Shown one piece after another: positions 25,172 through 37,800 of a stretch of DNA of 64,000 nt. A model generated the notes under the pieces. It had not been told where the DNA came from and ran no database searches. It worked only from the letters and a program-made list of their open reading frames with translations. The stretch's first letter is position 1; each line of letters begins with the position of its first letter. The position numbers and the translations under genes were made by a program. The DNA is from Filosporella fistucella (Eukaryota; Ascomycota; Leotiomycetes; Helotiales), in assembly GCA_030077755.1 (NCBI GenBank), contig JAQJZZ010000017.1:62001-126000 (forward strand), in the 5' to 3' direction.

Positions 25172-27267
25172 CTAGGTTCTCCACTCCAATTCACCCCACT
25201 CAACTCTCCCAATTCCCTCAACTCTAACCCCCCACCCTCCCATGGCCGTTCTTTCTCCCTCAGCAAACATACCTCTTCCATCAAAGACCCATTTAGGAGT
25301 CTCTAGATGGTATGCAATTCGTTGCCAGTCAAGTCTCTGTTTCTCTTTCCTTTCTTGCGTATAGCTCCCAATTTGGACTTCACTGAGAAGAACCGTGTCT
25401 TCAAGATGTGAACATTTACGGCAATTTTCTTCGCACTCCGGCTCGGGGATGAGTCTATCGAGAGTATCTTGATCGTGCATCGAGCACACAGAAGCCAGGT
25501 GTTTTTGGAGGGCCAAAATCTCAGATTCTTTCGGTTCGAGGCAGCTGAAAGGCCGGGGGTCTGGGAATTTCGATTTTGATTCCTGCCTCGGTGTAGAGGC
25601 TACAGCTGATGCGCAGTGCTTGAATTCATCGCAATCTGTCATGATAAGGATTGCATGCGATGACTTCGTGGCTTCATATACATCTCCATACACTCCCACA
25701 GGACCCCCGTTTTCTCTCAAAGCTTCCTTTCCAACAAGTCTTACAATATCTGCTTTGATGACTTCAGGTCGACAACATGGATCGAATACCGCAATCTCCG
25801 CTGGATAATCTTCTAGAAGAATCTTGATGCATTCCCCTGCAGGACTTTCTCTGGTATCATCCGTATCCTTTTTGAACGCATATCCCAAAACTCCAATCTT
25901 CTTCCCATCTAAAGTTCCATTCAACCTCTTGACGACTCTTCTAGCAAATCGCTCTCTCTGCCATTCATTCACCTTCAATACCTGCTGCCAATATTGAGCC
26001 ACTTCCTCTAGCCCTAAGGTTTCGGCAAGGTAAATGAGACTGAGTAAATCTTTCCGAAAACAAGACCCACCAAATCCTATCCCAGATTTGAGGTACTTGT
26101 CACCGATCCTAGGATCCATTCCCACAGCATGAGCGATTTCACTTATATCTGCGCCTGTTTTCTCGCATATAGCAGAGATACTATTTATGCTACTGATACG
26201 TTGGGCTAACATGGAGTTAGCTACCAATTTTGCGAGCTCGGCAGAATACGTGTTGAGAGTGACGATTCTTGAACTTGGAACCCAAGAATATATTCCTGCG
26301 AGAACAGATGCTGCTTTGAGACCTGCTGGTGTGGGGGAAGATCCGATAACTACGCGGTCCGGCGAGAGGAGGTCTTCTATTGCTGTCCCAGCAGCGAGAA
26401 ACTCCGGATTCGAAAGGACTTCGAAATATTCGTTTGGGCGATGGGTTGTGAGCTGGCGAGTTAGTCAAGCATTTTTTATTGGGTAAATACGTACTATATC
26501 TCGTATCATTTGAGCAGTTCTGCACGGAACAGTACTTTTCTCCACCAGAATCGCGCTAGGCTTTGCATGAATAGCTATTTGTTTTGTCACTGCTTCAAGG
26601 GCTGTGACATCTGTGGCTTTTCCGGCTCCAAGTCCTCTCATCTTCGTTGGTGTATTTACAGCAATAAGAATAACATCTGCTTCACTGATCGCTTTTGAGA
26701 CTTCGGTCGAAAAATAGAGATTTGGTTTTCTGGCCGGTATGCAGATCTCATCCCTCCCACATTGACTTTCGCATTCTGATGTCGCGGAACTTGTAGACGA
26801 CAAATTGTCTACTGATATCTCATTGTAGAAACTGCATGCTTTGGATCCATCTCTTGCGATTCTGAGGATTTCATGGAGGCCTGGTTCGTAGATGGGAAGA
26901 TGTCTCGATTTCCATTGTGCGATTCGGGTTGGGTCGCGGTCGACGACTGTAATGTTGAGATGAGGGTTTTGGTACGCCATCACCGCTGCTGTTGGACCGC
27001 CTGTAAGAATTAGCAAAGATCTGGAGAGGGGTCAAAAATCATACCGACGTATCCCGCTCCTATACAACAAATATTCTTTACGGAAGGGTTTGATGTGCGG
27101 AGAGAAGGACTATTTCTTCTTTCATCTTCAAGCGCATCTCTCAATTTCAGGGCTTGGAGAACGGGACTAAATGTAAGACTTCCATCCGGTGTCGTTGGGG
27201 CTGTTGAAATATCGATCAAATCTTCGGAATCAACTGCAGATGCAGCTGTGGATGGATTTCTCGACAT
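25172..27267 (-). CDS. UDP-glucose 6-dehydrogenase with C-terminal insertion
   Basis: Exons 27267-27045, 27000-26495 and 26452-25172 give 2,010 nt and 669 residues, far longer than the ~450-500 usual for the family. After a ~65-residue Ser-rich N-tail comes the Rossmann motif CCIGAGYVGGPT (split by intron 1), then VDRD, AVNTPTK, EKSTVP and SNPEFLAAG blocks. The catalytic Cys is residue 374 in GFGGSCFRKD. The second Rossmann half (IGVLGYAFKKDTDDTRESP) is intact. Two additions stand out: a Cys-containing insert before NLYFSTE and a ~95-residue insert (about 522-617) between TDCDEFK and DWQRIAYHL that holds CEENCRKC. The enzyme oxidises UDP-glucose to UDP-glucuronate with two NAD+. It is divergent from a GT4 glycosyltransferase, suggesting a shared product. 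Confidence 0.92.
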
Positions 27268-28120
27268 ATTGAAGGGTGTTGTATGTCCGCAATGACAACG
27301 TTCGATCAATTTTGCGTACGGTGGACAACAATCTTGAGCTCACAAATACCTTTCGATTTATTCCCAGCAGTTTTTGTCGAGTCTGTTTTCACGCAGATTC
27401 ACAAAACTGCAGTGTCGCAGTGTCGTCTGATCGTTTCAACTTCAAGTCAATGTAAAAAAAATGAAAGGGAAACTGTCAATATCGCACCTCCCCTGAGATT
27501 ACAATTTACCACACACTTCATATATCCCTTCCTATCTCGGACCTGATTTTCTACTTTGGCATCTGCACATCCTTCCGAATTCTCCCATCCTCCTGACACT
27601 TACTCGGGATCACCAGGCCATTGCGTTTTGATTGATTAAAACCCTCGTCCGACTCCAATAACCAGTAAAAGTGCACACGTTTCCCAAGGCTGTGGCTTTT
27701 AAAGCCGCGATAAGAGTCGGATTCATGACGTTTGGTGTTCTCGGTGGGGTTTACGCTGTAATTATGTATGACTCTGGTGGAGGGGTAGCTTATCGGATTG
27801 TCAGCCTCGTTTCCAGTGAAGACCCCACGTGGATGTCAGTATCGGTTGGTGATTGGCCCAATGGACAACAACTGATGTACGACCAATAGAAACAGGGTAT
27901 GGAAAACGAGGTTCTAGAAGAAATAATAAAAGGTCATGAATGTTTAGGTTTTGGAGAAATGGGTGATGGGTGTCATGTGGTGAGCCACATTGGAAGGCGA
28001 AGGTCGGACGATGAGGAGGAAATTAATAGAGGCTTCGCTGTTTTGAATCACAGTTTAATTGACTTATTTACCTTTCTATCTAATATTGTACATACTCATT
28101 TACAATCCATACTGCTCACA
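27268..28120. promoter_or_regulatory. Shared divergent promoter of UGDH and GT4 genes
   Basis: 853 nt between the two start codons. A plus-strand frame open from 27899 runs into the GT4 gene in frame and has its own ATG, but its 74 extra residues look unlike protein of the family, so it is taken as 5' UTR. No other feature was recognised. Confidence 0.5.
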
Positions 28121-29620
28121 ATGGAGACATGTTCTGATAGAGAGCAAAATAGCCTCGATTTCCCTTCTGTCCTCCGAGGCAAACGTCTCCTTCTCGCCAC
28201 CGAATCTTTTGGTCCCGTCAACGGTGTCAGCAGAACAACTTTGAATCTCGTCACCTACCTCCGTTCACAAGGTGTAATTGTCGCTGTGGTAGCACCCGAA
28301 ATTAGTACCGGTTCTGATTCCCCAATATCAAATGGAGAAGATATTAGAACTACGAACGAAATAGAAATCCGTCTTCAGGGCTACCCACTCCCTTACAACC
28401 CTGAACTCTCGGTGGTCTACCCAGTCCGGCTCTCAACGCTTTACAAAAGAACGTTCAGCACGCCACCAGATCTAATCTATCTCGCCAGTCCTGCCAGCTT
28501 AGGTTTTCAGATTCTTCTCCAGCTCCGTCAACAACAGAAGCCTGTGCCGGTATTACTAAACTTTCAGACCGATTTATCAGGTTACTGCGAAATTCTCTTC
28601 CCGCCTCCGCTAGACAGCTGGGCAGTATGGGTATTTCGAGGAGTCCAGGGATATCTTTTCCGTCACGACAGTGTAAAGACAGTCTTTTACCCGAGTTTAT
28701 TTGTCAAGCGATATTTACAAAAGGCAAAAGTACCGGAAGAGAAGATGATGAATTTGAGAAGGGGAGTAGAATGTGATGTGTTCAACCCCAACAAAAGAGA
28801 TGAGAGTTTTAGGAGAAGAATTGCGCCAAATGGAGAGATTGTTCTGGTTTGTGTATCAAGACTTGCGCCTGAAAAAGGCTTTGAGTTTTTAGCCAAGGTT
28901 GCGAAGGAGTTGGATGAGAGCGGCTTGAACTACAAACTTTTGATTGTGGGAGGGAATAAGAACCCCCAAGTGGAACAAGATATCCATGATTATTTCGGGG
29001 AATTGATTGAACGAAGAGTAGTGTTTGCGGGGTTTTTAAAGGGAGGAGAATTAGCAAGGGCATATGCAGCTGGAGATATCTTTCTACACTGCTCCATTAC
29101 TGAGACTTTTGGCTTGGTGGTCCTGGAGTCCATGGCAAGTGGTGTTCCAGTCGTTGCGAGGGATGAGGGTGGACCGAGCGAAATCGTTGTCCATGGTGAG
29201 AGTGGATATCTTGTCCCTCCACATGATCTGAATGAGTTTGTGAAGATGGTTTTGAAAATTGGAAACGATGTCACACTACGCAAGAGAATGAGTGAGCGGG
29301 CAAGAGAGTTGGCTGAGGAGGCGACTTGGGAGAAAATCAATAATCGCGTGGCGTGGAAGATGGCTGAGGCGTTGCAAGAGGGAGATGAAGATAAAGATGC
29401 GGTGAAAACTTTCAAGATTCCCATCTATAGTTGGCTGCTACTCAGTCCTGAATTGAGGACGTTCGTTATGAGCTTCATCGTGGATGCTCGTCTGGCTGGA
29501 GGAATTGGAATCATATTCGGAGTGTGGTGTGGGCTGGTGGTTACGTGGATAATGGTTCAGTTATCGTTGACTATTCGGAACAGAGCTCCTTGGTTTAGAG
29601 ATCTTGTAGGCTGGAGGTAG
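28121..29620 (+). CDS. GT4 glycosyltransferase, SQD2/MgtA-like, with C-terminal membrane segment
   Basis: One exon encodes 499 residues from the ATG at 28121 (CTCACAATGG context); an in-frame ATG at 27899 would add 74 residues of no clear homology. The N-terminal half carries LLATESFGPVNGVSRTTLN, the acceptor-domain signature shared with SQD2, MgtA and PimB-type enzymes. The C-terminal half has VSRLAPEKGFEFL and the donor-binding E-x7-E block in TETFGLVVLESMASGVPVV. A hydrophobic helix near the C-terminus (GIIFGVWCGLVVTWIMV) anchors the enzyme in a membrane. Plant SQD2 can use UDP-glucuronate or UDP-sulfoquinovose on diacylglycerol. With a UDP-glucuronate-forming enzyme as divergent neighbour, a glucuronosyl-lipid synthase is a reasonable inference; an alpha-mannosyltransferase is the alternative. 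Confidence 0.88.
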   Translation: METCSDREQNSLDFPSVLRGKRLLLATESFGPVNGVSRTTLNLVTYLRSQGVIVAVVAPEISTGSDSPISNGEDIRTTNEIEIRLQGYPLPYNPELSVVYPVRLSTLYKRTFSTPPDLIYLASPASLGFQILLQLRQQQKPVPVLLNFQTDLSGYCEILFPPPLDSWAVWVFRGVQGYLFRHDSVKTVFYPSLFVKRYLQKAKVPEEKMMNLRRGVECDVFNPNKRDESFRRRIAPNGEIVLVCVSRLAPEKGFEFLAKVAKELDESGLNYKLLIVGGNKNPQVEQDIHDYFGELIERRVVFAGFLKGGELARAYAAGDIFLHCSITETFGLVVLESMASGVPVVARDEGGPSEIVVHGESGYLVPPHDLNEFVKMVLKIGNDVTLRKRMSERARELAEEATWEKINNRVAWKMAEALQEGDEDKDAVKTFKIPIYSWLLLSPELRTFVMSFIVDARLAGGIGIIFGVWCGLVVTWIMVQLSLTIRNRAPWFRDLVGWR

Positions 29621-32616
29621 AGGGTTTTCTCGTAGAAGTTAGCATATACCCATATTTTCTCACCTCCTCTGACAGCTGTATTCTCAAGTCGAGGTAATCG
29701 AAGTACAGCAAGTGCTGGTGCTATGATGACAATGTCGAAGCGGTATTCCATGTCACTGGTCAGTATCAAGCTTGCCAAGTCTATGAATAGACGCTTGCGT
29801 ATGCTGTACACTATATGCAGAAGATAGTGCGACGAATTTCATCCGAATAATCCACCTCATATGCATAGGGCAGGTCTGATTTCTCCGAAAATAAACGAAG
29901 AGGGTTGATGCTTGACACAAAACTCCGATTCGTCCTGAAACCTAATCTTATCGCATGAACGACGTCGACTGGGCATTGAAGCCTTGTTGCCCCAGTTTTT
30001 TTTGCATTGAGGCTCATGTACTGTTGTACTGTAACGGGGATGTGGGGAAGAAGGCTAGAGTGTTCGATGAATGACGAATATGATCTGACAATTGTTAGAG
30101 CCACGATGTTAATGTCTGAAGAAGGGTGATATCGGAGAATAACAAGATAATTCAGTGTGAGATTTGACAGCCATGACTTGTGATTCTGTATGCGTCCAAG
30201 TCTGATTACCCATATAGAGGAAACTTCATTGAGTTTCCCACATCGTCAATGTCAATGAAACTACTTTTTTGACTTTGATCAGAAGGACGGAAGACTGCCT
30301 CCGCTCATTTAGATTTTGTATACACTATTTCTGATGCTAGACTCTGTAGCAAACTTTTCTAATCTGAATAGTGACACTCATATTACGTGTGATTCGTGGT
30401 CAGGTCCTGCCCGTGTCTTTAATTCGACCAGCGACAAAATGTGGCGTTACTTGCTTGTTTCCGTCTCAACTTGAGATGAAAGGGAGCACAGGAGCAGAAG
30501 TGCATGCAGATGAAACAGATAGCCCGCTGTCAAACTTCTTGGTAGTATAATTTTTGCAAAAGTGTGAAAGCGATTCAGCATTAAGAATGTCAAAGAAGGC
30601 TCGGCCTATACTTTGTGTCTGAGCAGAACGAAGATCCTCAAGTCGGTGTGGTCTTCGATGAGTATGCTCTTCCCCCCACTGGAGCAAAGATACCTCAAGA
30701 CATCGTTTAGACGATAATAGAGCGGCTTCGAGTCCTCTCGTCCGAACAATAAGGCATTTTCATGTATTGCATAAATGATCCACATGCTATGTGAGATCGA
30801 CAACTCAATGAGACATACATGATCTGCTCAAGGTCTTCCCAAAAGCAAGCTGACAGAACTTGGCAAACTGGGAACATGAGATGAGGATTCAGGATGCAGG
30901 ATGCAAGCCACAGGAGAATATGAAGCCAAAAAACGTGAGTGACAACGTTGAAGTTGTAAGTTTTGGCGGACGTTTCAAAGTTGAACGCGGGGGATTTTGG
31001 AGATGAAGCCATAGCAAGCCGTGAAAGCGGGCGATAAGATGAAGATTTGAAGATTTTCTGGGCAGTATTTTTAGACATATGGGCAGAGAGGCTACTCTAA
31101 CCTTTCCTTGAGTCGATCAGGGCGGGTGTTTCAGGATGAAGGATATGACCGACCATCCCGCACAACACCATTGGATGCAAAATATATGTGAATAATAATT
31201 GAGTGATTATGCTGTAGTAGTTGACAACTTTCAATCGAGATACCTGAAATAAATTGCAGTATATCATCTGATTACTTGCTGTGAATACTTACTGATGAAT
31301 CGTAATGGAGATATTCGATTCGACTTCCATGGCGGCTATCATGACCAACGTTCCGACCGGCGGGAAGCAGATGACCTGCATCCATCGTACAGGCGTGGCG
31401 CTGAGGAATGATAGTATGACAATGGGCAAACTAGAAATGAACTCATTAGGAAATAATGGCTCTCGACTGGACAATACTCGCCGGACTAAACGACGCTTTG
31501 TATTGTCTGCGATCATCCAAGGCCAATAGATGTCGCAAATTTGAGGACAGACCAGAATAGGGGCCTTAGGGACTGTTCGATACCTGAAAGAAGCACTTGG
31601 ATGGTGAACGATGACTAAAATACGCTGAGAAGCGAACCAGTAATAGTGATTTGTGTGCAAAAATGCAGGGGCTTGTAGCCGCATTCACAGGCTCATCAGC
31701 CCCTGTAGCTTCCCCCTCCCAGCGCACCGTGGTTCTGATACGCGAGAGGCTTCACTCTCCGACCGCTCCAGTTTTATCTTCCAGCGCTCGAACTTCGCCA
31801 CACGTCAGAACCACCACCAAAACACCATCGCCAAGTCCACGTACTACTTCGTTTCTCAAATGACCTCCTCTTATGGGCCTTTCACCGTTTAGAGTTGCAC
31901 CCTCTTCCCTGCCCGGCCTCTGTGCACTCAAAGCTTGGCCCCGATCCTAGACAAAAGCCTAGGATATACGACCGCTGCTCTGTCTCAAGGATGCTCTGCT
32001 GTCAGTTTCATTCATGCTGTATCTGCTGATTCCTGAGCAAATACCATACTGAATGGTGTGTATACGGCTCTGTATTCTGGACTACAGTTGACTCTATTGG
32101 CTCTATGCTGAGAATGCTCCTCCTCCTCGTCTTCTGGCGGCAGCGTCCGACATAGTCCGTCTTGAATCCACTTCGATTTCTCCAAGGTCAGCCCAGTCTT
32201 GCCATGGCCTGTATCAAACCTCAATTTCTTGCCCCTCCGTGTCTGGAGCACAGCCATCACACCATGACAAGTTTGAGGTAAGCGTGATCTGCTCGACACT
32301 CGAAGTCTTGCCCTAGGTACTGTATGATCGCATTACATCCTGTCGAAACTTTCTGTTCTGCCCTGTCACCCATTCTATTCTTTCTATTCTATTCTTACCT
32401 TCGCTCTTCATGTATACATTTCTATTGCTTTGACGGGGTACAAACAAAACATTATCTGGTGCCTTCCTCCCATCATACTCTTGGGCAGGCCCCTTCCCAC
32501 TCTTACATTCTCTTCTGGTCGTTGCTGTCGTTGTTGTAGTTGGCAGGTGCGAAACTCACATTCATTTCAATCACCGCCGGCCGGAATACATAATCACCAC
32601 TTCAATTCGATTCACC
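29621..32616. other. Gene-poor 3 kb, no convincing gene
   Basis: Several frames of 90-130 codons lie on the minus strand (29811-30104, 30707-31078, 31289-31684) without domains. One consensus donor and acceptor pair on the minus strand (31292-31244, GTAAGT to TTTCAG) hints at a transcribed unit, but the flanking exons could not be extended convincingly. 32300-32616 is a CT-rich leader of the next gene. Confidence 0.4.
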
Positions 32617-33610
32617 ATGTTGGCCCTTGCCACCCTTCTATTCATCAGTCAGGTCTCTGCGGGTGTACTACATGCGGCGCAATTGGTACGGAGGGATGAC
32701 TCTGCAGAGCAGGCGATGAGGAGATATGTCGACTCGATTGTGGAACCGATAGAGAGGAGGCAATTATCACCAAAGACGGGGATGAACTTGACGGAATGGG
32801 ATGCGCAGACGCAAGCATCTTGTGTGGCAGCTCTGGAATCGTTGAATGGGGTTGCCAGCAATCCATCAGGAATGGCTGTGTGTTATAATCTGCCATATTT
32901 GGACAACAGTACTGGCGTATTCGAGGCAGATCTACGATTATTCATGATTGCACCACCCTCCGGACAGTTCGCCAATATCGCCAGTAACAATGTTCAAGTT
33001 GGGTTATCGTATAATGGAGCGACTGTTTCTGCAGTTAATGCTTCTTCATTGAAGAGGAGGGCGGATGAAACCCTGACATCTTTGATTTCGTGGCCGAGAG
33101 GATTGGATAAGAGAGCGACAGTACCGACGTTGGTTCAATCTTACGCATTTGTTGGACAGGTCAATAAGGAATTGTTGTCTGCAAATATGGGAACGTAAGT
33201 ACAATGCATAATACATTTTGACCCCGCTAACAACTTCTAGCGCTGCTCTCCAAAAGGTCCTCGTTCCGACAGTTACTTTGACCGGAGTCGATGGTACAGG
33301 AGCGAAGGTCAACACATCTCTTTCCTCGAACGAAGCTACATTTGTCGCTGGTGTATTTGCAACCCAGATTGTCCCTACAAAATCGAAAGTCGAGCCTCCG
33401 ATCCAAACCTTGGTTGTCGCATCCGACAAGCCATTCATCGTCCCTGGTCTCAATATCCTAATTTTCCCAATCGGATTAATTATCACCAGTATCTGGACTG
33501 TCCTTTTCATCGGTACCATCGCATATGGAACGGTCGGACGTATGCAATTTAGAGAACAATACCGAAGGAGAGCAGCTCGGGCGGAGAAAGGGGATTTGGC
33601 TAGGATATAG
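32617..33610 (+). CDS. Secreted/type I membrane protein with Kex2-like sites, unknown function
   Basis: Exons 32617-33194 and 33241-33610 (46-nt intron with CGCTAAC branch) give 315 residues. An N-terminal signal peptide (MLALATLLFISQVSAGV) is followed by a lumenal/extracellular part with at least three N-glycosylation sequons and several dibasic sites: VRR before DD, ERR before QL, LKRR before AD and DKR before AT. One strong transmembrane helix near the C-terminus (NILIFPIGLIITSIWTVLF) is followed by a short basic cytosolic tail (RRRAARAEK). I do not recognise a catalytic domain. The dibasic sites are compatible with Kex2 processing in the Golgi, but they are not regularly spaced and the intervening segments are not repeats, so a pheromone-like precursor is unlikely. 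Confidence 0.8.
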
Positions 33611-34880
33611 TGGAGGCAGACTTCTTTTCGTATACCATATAGAGTTTTGTTATAATGCTTGATTGCATCGTGAAGTCGGGGGTTAGGAATTGGGGTGATG
33701 AATGTATTTAAGATGGATGAACGTTGTTCTCCTTGATGGAGTGGGTAGAATAGAGCTTTATTACAATTCTGGGTTGTGAATATTTCAATTGAAGAGCTTT
33801 GGTTCTTTATCAGTATTATCTCGTGATACCACTAAGATCTAGACGATCACTGTGACGATCATATAGTCATTCTGATTTGCTTCGAATGCTAGAAATAGAC
33901 TATCTATTAGGTTCAACTATTTGGGAGTACTCAGGACTAGCATCTGTTATCATCAAGCGTGAACCCATCATAACTTCCTAACTTCACATATTTTCTCACT
34001 GCCGGGAATCGTAGATCGTAATCCTCGTCAATCTCGATCCTCATTCACCGCTCCGTAGATGCCAGCGAACGAGGATATATCAAACCTATTAAGCAGCGAT
34101 GCGCTGTCCAAAAGCAGCACCAAATCTTGATTTCGCCAACTTAGCCTCGAAGTCCAGTCTGCCAACAACAACACACGACCCCGCATTACAAAATCTTCTG
34201 CAATCCGATTAAGCATCGCAGCGATTGAGTTACAATTAATCTATTTATTCTACGAGAGGTTCATAATTGATTAATTGATTCTTATTCCACAGTAGGTTCG
34301 CCAGGAAGACTCGGCATCTCGGATTAGTTTATGGATCGGAGGCAAGAGATGCGAAACACGTTCTTTCATGCGTGCTACTCCCAATTTCTTGAGGTGTGAG
34401 AGAAGTTTGGCTAGTGATTGGCGATGCCTACCATGGGTATCCTTTCCTGCGAGACAGGAAATGCATTGAGTGATGGGTGCTGTAATGTGTTAGAGGCATG
34501 ATGACGGATACGGATGTGTTGTTCTTCGGTAGGTGGTTTCTTGAAGTGGTGATGGGGGTTTGAATAGGTGGGTGGGATCTCTTCTTTTGCATGTTGGGAA
34601 TTCATCTGATGTTTTGGTTCCTACTTTGTTCTTTTGTTCTGCTGTTTCTAAGGGCTTGGAATTTGTTTGGCTAAGGTAGGTTGGTATCAACGTCCCGGGC
34701 TCCTGGATCAGAATACGAACTCGGAAATATTGGATTGAAATTGGATCGAAGGCATATTTGGCTGGAGGAGAAAAATCCGCTGAGCGAAATCGACACCGGC
34801 TGAACTGGGCAGAATCGGAGCCGGTATCCTAATCCTAGAACACACCTGCAATACAGGTGCAAACACCACTGTCTATCACG
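33611..34880. other. Intergenic, no gene seen
   Basis: 3' UTR of the preceding gene followed by about 1.1 kb with only short frames on both strands; no recognisable feature. Confidence 0.5.
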
Positions 34881-37800
34881 ATGCAGTCGCCTCATGCGAC
34901 AGTGGCGGACTTGGTCACCAAACTTCATGAAAATATTAGCAGCATTGACGCATGTGTCCAACAACTTTCTGATACTTCCTCCCACAACACAGCCCTGGAA
35001 CAATTAGAGCTCGAACGAGAACAGAAGATCAAAGAATTGAGGGCACAACATGAATCTGCAATCAAAGCTTTGAAAGAACAGAGAATCAAGGAGATAGAAG
35101 AGGTAGAGAGAAAACGCAAGGAAGAGCAGGATCAGATCGAGGAGGAGAGGAGGAGGGAATGGGAAGAGATACTTGCGAAACGAAAGAGGGAGGATGAGGC
35201 ACGACAGGAGAAGGTCAAGGCGGAGGAAGAAGAGAGGAACAGAGTGAAGACGGAAGAAGATGCGAAACGAGAAAAAGAGAGGGAAGAAAAGGAGAATAAT
35301 GTTCTCGAGACGGCAGAAAGGGAAATGGAGAGTCTAGAGGACGAGATGGAAAGAAAGATCGAGGAGGGCAAAAGAGCTTTGGCAGAACTAGATGAGCAGA
35401 GGAGGGTGAGTTCTCTTTTTTGCTTTTATCTTCCCCTCATTTCCTTTGTAGGGAAGATAAAGTTGAGGCTGGGAGAAGCAAGACTGATGAAAATAGCAAA
35501 TCAACGCCGAGATCGACAAAGCAATCAATACACCTACTGTTATACCAACCATTACTTTCCGCAGCAGAGCGAAAACCCTCAAGAGCCCGGGAAAGGCTCC
35601 CGGCGCGGGAATAGGACTTCAGGGGTCACCACCCAAGATGGGAGATATCGGGAAGGACGGTAACGACTCTGCTTCAAGGGATGAAGGAAACGAGAATAAG
35701 GACAAATCTGCGCAGCCAGAGAGGAAAGAAGAAACGACACCAGATAATCTGCAAGCTGCGGAGAAAGATATATTGGTGGCAAGGGTCCAGACCTCGGAGT
35801 CCCCAGGACCAAGAAGCGAAACGCCAGAAAAGAATACACTTTCTCGATCGCAGAGTAAGGATAATGCCCAGGACAATGATCTACCAAGCACAAAAAAGGA
35901 TGCACCTACAGAGAGCGAGCACAATTCAAAAGCGACTGGGCATGCTACTTCTACCAGCGAAAGAGATATACATCTCGATTTGGAAGCAGTGGATGGTCTA
36001 TCTCCTTCGCAGAACCTGACTATTGAAATCGAACATAAGCCTGGAGATTTCACTGGGCAGGGTAAAACCGCGGCAGAAAGAGATTTGACTTCAAACTCGG
36101 AAATTGTAGAGGCCTCTGCTGATTCATCAAGCCAAGAAAATACATCAACTGCGGAGATGGGGGACCATGACTCTAAGCCAAAGGGTATTGCTGTCGAGAA
36201 CAAGCATGCTGGCCCTCAATATCCTAAAACGGAGTCCGTGACCGACAGAGAATCCCCTGATATCGAGAAAGAGCCGAGCGTGAAGTTCGATTTTGGACGA
36301 GAGGAGAAAGATCTCGGCAGTGGACACAAGGTTGCGGAATCGACAGAGTGTGATGGGTATGCTGCAGACAAGGGAACCGTTTCTGAGACTGAGGATGAAT
36401 CCAAGACGAGATTGGACGAATTCAAAGATGAAGAGAGCAGTGACATTTTCCCTTCAGCTGTGAGCGTAGCTGTGGATTCAGATTCGACAGGCGCAGGAGA
36501 TCAGAACGGAGGGCTAGAGCAAGGACTAAATGCGGATGCTCCAAGTGTGGAGAAGTCAGACAGCAAGCCGGATGATTCACCAGCTGGTTTGGCAGACCGC
36601 GGCAAATCTGGTGACGAATTCAAAGACCTGGATAAGTCAGCCATTGACGACAGTAAGCTACCAGAGAGTGTTACTGAGGAGGTGTCGAGTGCTGAAAGTA
36701 TCAAGGAAACACATAATCCTGTTTTCGACACAGCACCATCTGTATCAGAGAATGAGAAAATGAGATCTGCCGATGCAGGGGAATCCAATGTTCTCGAGTC
36801 ATATCAACCAATTACTGAGCATGCCACTGCACGAGAATCAACAAGCAGAGACTTTTCAGACGAGCCGCCAAATCTCGAAAGTAAAGACACTGGTGAAGAT
36901 CGTACAGGTCTTGATCCTGGAGACCAGCGGCTAAGCGTTGATAGACTACAGATAGAGGCGCCTACTCCAACTGCTCAGGACGTTGCCCAGGGGATCGAAT
37001 CTCCTTCTGTAGAAAAAGCTGCCGGTTTCAAGGAAGTCAGTGGAGTGGTGAACGGAAAAGAAGAATTTGCATCCACAGAGTCACATAATAAGGACGCTCT
37101 TTCTTTACCAGTCGAATCTGGTTTGCCCGTGGCTTCGGACGTCGATAATCGACACGAATTCGGTTCAAGCTCAAGAGAAGACAGAGATAAGATGGCAAAG
37201 CAATCTCTGAGTCTAGCAATTGGAAGTGTTTCCGCTGACAATAAGACGGATGATATGCATGCTTCCGAATCTACAGACGATGTACTTACAGGAGAAAGGA
37301 GCAGACCCGCCAGCTTTCCAACCGAAGCTGCAGTCAATAACAGCAAAATACCTTCCCAACAAGCAACCCCAATATCGCCGTCTGACTGCTCAAGTAGCCA
37401 TGGTTTGCAACTCGGAACGGGGGGAAATGAAGAAGGCGGTCCTAACCCCAATCTTGAACCAGTAATGAGTGGCAAGAGCAAAGAACCCGAGCTCTCCAGC
37501 AATATACCTGCAGCAAACTCTGTGCAGGATTCGAATGTGGACAGCCCAGATGCCAATGACGACAAACCGTTTGCAGAAGCTCCGAAGTTGGTACCAAGTT
37601 GGCCTTCCACTGAATTGTCAGAGAGTCTCCCAAAGGACTCTCCCGAAGTAGAACACTCCGGTTTAAACTCAAGACGAGATCTTTCTAAATTACCATCCCA
37701 CATTGATATTGCGATTGCAACTTCGAGTCACCTTCCAAGGGTCCACAAACTGGACTCCAAACTCGAATCTCTAGAGGATGAAGCAGAGGGGCCATTCACC

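Noticed and set aside
30707..31684. Minus-strand frames linked by a consensus GTAAGT/TTTCAG pair at 31292-31244
   Set aside because: The next intron would be only 34 nt and the joined protein has no recognisable feature, so no gene model is offered.
32617..33194. Pheromone-like precursor reading of the multi-dibasic secreted protein
   Set aside because: Dibasic sites are irregular, segments between them are not repeated and there is a transmembrane helix.
36975..37703. 242-codon minus-strand frame, with others at 35619-36203 and 36501-36788
   Set aside because: Antisense shadows of the giant acidic protein; no domain and no independent promoter or splice signals.
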